From the NCBI GenBank assembly GCA_949281375.1, contig CASDLT010000024.1, positions 62,001 to 126,000 on the forward strand: a DNA stretch of 64,000 bases. Reading direction: 5' to 3'. The notes under the pieces are model-generated. The model searched no databases. It saw only the letters and a program-made list of their open reading frames with translations, and was not told the origin of the DNA. Position 1 is the stretch's first letter; every line of letters begins with the position of its first letter. The stretch comes from an uncultured Nitrosomonas sp. GTDB lineage: Bacteria > Pseudomonadota > Gammaproteobacteria > Burkholderiales > Nitrosomonadaceae. Shown piece after piece: positions 59,202-64,000 of the stretch. Position numbers and translations under genes: made by a program.

Positions 59202-59526
59202 AACCCACTCATCGTCATTCGTTGCACGGATCAGAGGCCAAGCGCGAAACGCTCGTCACTTACGGCTCACCCCTTCAGTCCGGAAACCCGGCATTCAACG
59301 CTTCATGCAGCAATCTAAGACATCTCGGTAAAAATCTGCGACGGCGCAAACTTGTTCCTGCTGGAACACCCTTTCCCAAGATCAGCAATCCATAAATCCA
59401 CTACGCAACTTTTTAATTACTTAATTTTTAACCCATCTATGGATGATGTAAAAAATTTACCATGACAGAATCCATAGGTAGAATATCTGCTCTTAAACTT
59501 CTTAATACAAAGGGAAAATCATAACA
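59202..59526. other. Gene-free interval before an orphan secreted protein
   Basis: No gene is visible. A promoter candidate near its end is listed separately. AAGGGAAAATCATAACA precedes the next ATG as ribosome-binding site. Confidence 0.45.
59456..59484 (+). promoter_or_regulatory. Probable promoter of the orphan secreted protein gene
   Basis: TTTACC (59456-59461) and TAGAAT (59479-59484), 17 bases apart, match four and five of six sigma70 positions. The start would be near 59491, 36 bases before the ATG. Confidence 0.5.
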
Positions 59527-60096
59527 ATGAAAATACCATCCGTTTTTCGCACAGCTTGCATGGGCGTGATTCTGGTGAGCAATTCCGCATTTTCCGAGGA
59601 TTTGCCAATCATTATTGAACATCCAATTTATCGTGATGGCACGCTTTATATTCCCCGTGTGGATACCGAGCGGCACGCAGGTCAGTATTCCGATGCGACT
59701 CTTCAATTCGATAGCGCGTCCGGAATGTGGCAGTTGCGGGATTATTTTGATGTTTTTCCGCTGGAAGGCGGCTCGATGCCATTGCTGGAACCTGAAAAAT
59801 TAGAGATCATCGTGACCAATTCCTCACCTGTGCAAGTATTTCTGAAAGCCAGCGTAAAATTTGTAGATGGCTGTATACGCTATGGTCAGATCAGCCAGCG
59901 ACGAGTTGGCAACACATTTGAGGTTGTCATGCCGATAGATCATGGTATCCATGCCGCTGTGGTGTGTGCAGACTCAGTGATTGACGAAAAAGTAATCCCC
60001 CTACAAGTATATGGCTTACCTGCCGGCACGTATGACTACATTTTCAATGGTCAGCAAACCGGCACGTTCACGTTATCGAAGGACAATACGTTATAG
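59527..60096 (+). CDS. Secreted protein of unknown function
   Basis: A protein of 189 residues with a signal peptide (ending SNSAFSEDL). The mature part looks all-beta: an N-terminal sandwich-like half (YRDGTLYIPRVDTE, ATLQFDSASGMWQL) and a C-terminal half with two Cys (VDGCIRYG and AAVVCADS) that may pair, ending in LPAGTYDYIFNGQQTGTFTL. That last pattern (GLPAG-Y-Y-v-NG) recurs in exported proteins of unknown role. AAGGGAAAA precedes the ATG, and a perfect hairpin terminator follows 19 bases after the stop, so it is a single-gene unit. I do not know the family. Confidence 0.7.
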   Translation: MKIPSVFRTACMGVILVSNSAFSEDLPIIIEHPIYRDGTLYIPRVDTERHAGQYSDATLQFDSASGMWQLRDYFDVFPLEGGSMPLLEPEKLEIIVTNSSPVQVFLKASVKFVDGCIRYGQISQRRVGNTFEVVMPIDHGIHAAVVCADSVIDEKVIPLQVYGLPAGTYDYIFNGQQTGTFTLSKDNTL

Positions 60097-60115
60097 CTCG
60101 GGCGATTCAGTCGAT

Positions 60116-60139
60116 AAATGACAGCTCAACGCTGTCATT

Positions 60140-60140
<1 letters not shown>
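60116..60140. terminator. Two-way terminator between the secreted protein gene and ligA
   Basis: AAATGACAGC (60116-60125) and GCTGTCATTT (60131-60140) are perfect inverted repeats of ten bases with a TCAAC loop, followed by TATT. They lie where the two genes converge; the last base touches the ligA stop codon. Confidence 0.8.
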
Positions 60141-62191
<2,051 letters not shown>

Positions 62192-62383
62192 CTATCACTG
62201 CGAGCAAATTGGGAACATTTTGAGATAGCCTGCAGCAATTGATTACCAACCGCTTTTTTCCATCTTTGAAGAAAATTCATCATCCTGGTCAGCAGGGTCA
62301 TCGTTGCTTTATAAAATCCTTTATACTGGAGACAAACTTGGAAATTCACTTACAGACGCTTTCACTTCCTTACTGCCTCGCTT

Positions 62384-63238
62384 ATGAACGATAACAAATT
62401 AAAAATTCGTATTCAGATTCAGCAACAGCCACCCAAAGCCATCGAGCAACTCTACCCCGACTTGGCAGAACCACAAATCATATACGAGCATACGTATGAC
62501 TGGAGAAAAATTGCTATCGCCGCGATTGGACTATTGTGCACTGTCGTATTGATCAGTTATCTGATATTCAGCAACGGTGAAGAGCCTGCGGCTTCCGCAG
62601 TTGTATCTCCTGAAAACCACCTTGCTCCCTCAGAAACCATCCCGGCGGCGCAGAGCATAGGTCAATCCGGTGCTGCGCCCGGCAATAATGCCAGCATTAC
62701 TGAATTCAATCAATTACAGCCTGACTACTCCGATGCACAATCATCCGCCCAAACAACCCATAACAAAGGCAATAGGGTTGAGGCGCCATTGATGAATGTC
62801 TCCGCGGCAAGGCCAAAATCAGATGCCTCCAGCAATAAGCCGATCATCCTGCCACGTAAAAAACCTCAGCCTCCAGGCAAGGCTAGTTCTCGTGCCTCAT
62901 CGGATCGGCCCGAAATACTCCGAGCTCAACTCAGTCATGCGATCAAAGCGCGCGAACCGGTAGATATCGTCGAATCCATCCAATTACTGCCCGGGAAGTC
63001 GAAGCCAATTTTTTTTTATGTTCATTTAAGGGATCTTCAGGATCAGAAGGTCACTGTCCAGTGGTATCACGGCGACAAACTTGATTCCCAGTTACCTTTG
63101 AGAATACGCGGCAACAATTGGCGAACCCATGCGAGCAAACAGTTGGATCAAGAGCGCCTCGGCGCATGGCGAGTGGAAGTGATCGATCATTCGGGAAATT
63201 TACTGGCAGCACGGCATTTTGACGTGAGCCTGTATTGA
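62384..63238 (+). CDS. Membrane-anchored DUF2914 protein
   Basis: A protein of 284 residues: a short cytoplasmic start, one membrane helix (about 46-63), a long Ser/Ala/Pro/Asn-rich linker (about 70-170) and a C-terminal DUF2914 domain (about 205-284; FFYVHLRDLQDQKVTVQWYH, GAWRVEVIDHSGNLLA). The domain is beta-rich and should lie in the periplasm. Its function is not known. No clear ribosome-binding site is visible. The Nudix gene follows 28 bases after its stop, so both are probably one transcript. Confidence 0.82.
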   Translation: MNDNKLKIRIQIQQQPPKAIEQLYPDLAEPQIIYEHTYDWRKIAIAAIGLLCTVVLISYLIFSNGEEPAASAVVSPENHLAPSETIPAAQSIGQSGAAPGNNASITEFNQLQPDYSDAQSSAQTTHNKGNRVEAPLMNVSAARPKSDASSNKPIILPRKKPQPPGKASSRASSDRPEILRAQLSHAIKAREPVDIVESIQLLPGKSKPIFFYVHLRDLQDQKVTVQWYHGDKLDSQLPLRIRGNNWRTHASKQLDQERLGAWRVEVIDHSGNLLAARHFDVSLY

Positions 63239-63266
63239 TCTTTCGTAATCAAGTTTTGGATTTCTT

Positions 63267-63812
63267 ATGAAATATTGTAGTCATTGCAGTGCCACGGTTG
63301 AATTATTGATACCGGAAGGTGACTCACTCCCCCGATATGTTTGCACGGCTTGCCACCTGATTCATTACCAGAACCCGAAAGTGGTGGTGGGATGCATTCC
63401 CGAATGGGAAGACAAAATTTTGTTGTGCCGGCGCGCCATTGAACCCCGCCTGGGATGGTGGACAGTGCCAGCAGGTTTCATGGAAAACAACGAAACGCTG
63501 GCCCAGGCCGCCGCCCGTGAAACCTTGGAAGAAGCCACTGCGCGAGTGGAAATTGGTGATTTATATGCCATCTACAGCCTTCCGCACATCAGCCAAGTAT
63601 ATGTGCTGTTTCGCGCTCAGCTTCTTGATCTGGATTTCAAACCCGGTATTGAGAGTCTGGAAGTAAAATTGATGAATGAAAACGAGATTCCGTGGGAAGA
63701 AATGGCTTTCCGCGTGATTCATGATCCATTGCGGCGTTATTTTAACGAACGCCAGCAAGGCAAGCTCGGGTTCCATATGGGGGTGATCGAGCGTCCATCC
63801 AGCACGACCTGA
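63267..63812 (+). CDS. Nudix hydrolase with N-terminal zinc ribbon
   Basis: A protein of 181 residues. The start MKYCSHCSATVE with Cys4 and Cys7, and YVCTACHLIHYQNP with the second pair, form a zinc ribbon as in NudC relatives. The Nudix box runs from GFMENNETLAQAAARE to TLEEAT; it has the REtLEE core, but the glycine near the end of the box consensus is not kept (EEATAR), a variant seen in this subfamily. It would hydrolyse a nucleoside diphosphate linked to another group; the substrate is open (ADP-ribose, NADH or similar). It follows the DUF2914 gene. Confidence 0.88.
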   Translation: MKYCSHCSATVELLIPEGDSLPRYVCTACHLIHYQNPKVVVGCIPEWEDKILLCRRAIEPRLGWWTVPAGFMENNETLAQAAARETLEEATARVEIGDLYAIYSLPHISQVYVLFRAQLLDLDFKPGIESLEVKLMNENEIPWEEMAFRVIHDPLRRYFNERQQGKLGFHMGVIERPSSTT

Positions 63813-63907
63813 TACATTCGTAGCATACACGGGTTTACTCCTCGCACTATGCATTGTTTAAGATTCTCTGAGAGCACGATATAATGTATTTTTTTTACTC
63901 ATCTGCC

Positions 63908-64000
63908 ATGAAGCATTTTTTCTTGTCACTGCTGTTGTATTGTGCTGTTTCTTCAGCATGGGCCCAACCGAACAACTTATCGATAGCAGCGAAATCGTAT
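63908..64000 (+). CDS. dacC: D-alanyl-D-alanine carboxypeptidase, 5' fragment
   Basis: Only the first 31 codons lie in the window. They give a signal peptide (MKHFFLSLLLYCAVSSAWA) and the start of a mature protein, QPNNLSIAAKSY. The IAAKSY opening is the first strand of penicillin-binding proteins 5 and 6 (peptidase S11), which trim the last D-Ala of stem peptides. The active-site motifs are beyond the edge. TATAAT at 63880-63885 could be the -10 of its promoter. Confidence 0.65.
   Translation, partial: MKHFFLSLLLYCAVSSAWAQPNNLSIAAKSY

Overview
This window is a stretch of chromosome from a Gram-negative bacterium, most likely a betaproteobacterium close to Nitrosomonas. The reasons are a proteobacterial phosphoribulokinase (Calvin cycle), the gene order, protein wording typical of betaproteobacteria, an exosortase-associated TIGR04073-type protein, and moderate, rather AT-leaning base composition. 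The genus is an inference from family resemblance. No ammonia-oxidation gene lies in the window. Almost all the DNA is ordinary core genome.

Region by region. Positions 1-3.9 kb carry a small envelope operon (a clipped lipoprotein and a Gly/Tyr-rich secreted protein), an inner-membrane SLT-type transglycosylase, and a secreted galactose-oxidase-like copper radical oxidase whose active-site residues all appear present. At 4-8.6 kb are uvrD, phosphoribulokinase and two small envelope genes. At 9-11.7 kb are motA, motB and a membrane-anchored methyltransferase. At 11.7-14.4 kb are cysS and two cyclophilins.

From 14.4 to 31.9 kb runs one long minus-strand block, read leuC-leuD-leuB-asd-fimV-truA-trpF-trpB-trpA-accD-folC-dedD(SPOR)-cvpA-purF-metZ. 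It joins leucine, aspartate-family, tryptophan, fatty-acid, folate and purine synthesis, and is a conserved proteobacterial arrangement. An MFS transporter closes it.

At 33.3-36.6 kb is the only accessory-looking region: a consensus sigma70 promoter, tRNA-Gly and tRNA-Cys, a badly decayed P4-type integrase directly behind tRNA-Cys, a cluster of short GTTCCGACA-type repeats, and a signal-peptide-bearing beta carbonic anhydrase. It looks like an old tRNA-targeted island.

The remainder (36.6-64 kb) holds two BON-domain proteins, a DUF4139 protein, tRNA-Leu and ppa, miaA, dapC-dapD, mdh, mltB, fur and bamE (divergent), dapB, apaH, an acyltransferase, pbpG, an M32 carboxypeptidase, hemJ, an hpt-mtnP-def salvage operon, a SufR-like regulator divergent from two small membrane proteins, an orphan secreted protein, ligA, a DUF2914 protein, a Nudix hydrolase, and the first 31 codons of a dacC-type gene. 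I found no CRISPR array, intact insertion sequence, rRNA gene or convincing riboswitch. I did not find a clear new multi-gene system. The best leads are the copper radical oxidase, the decayed island with its repeat cluster and carbonic anhydrase, and the Cys-rich regulator locus.
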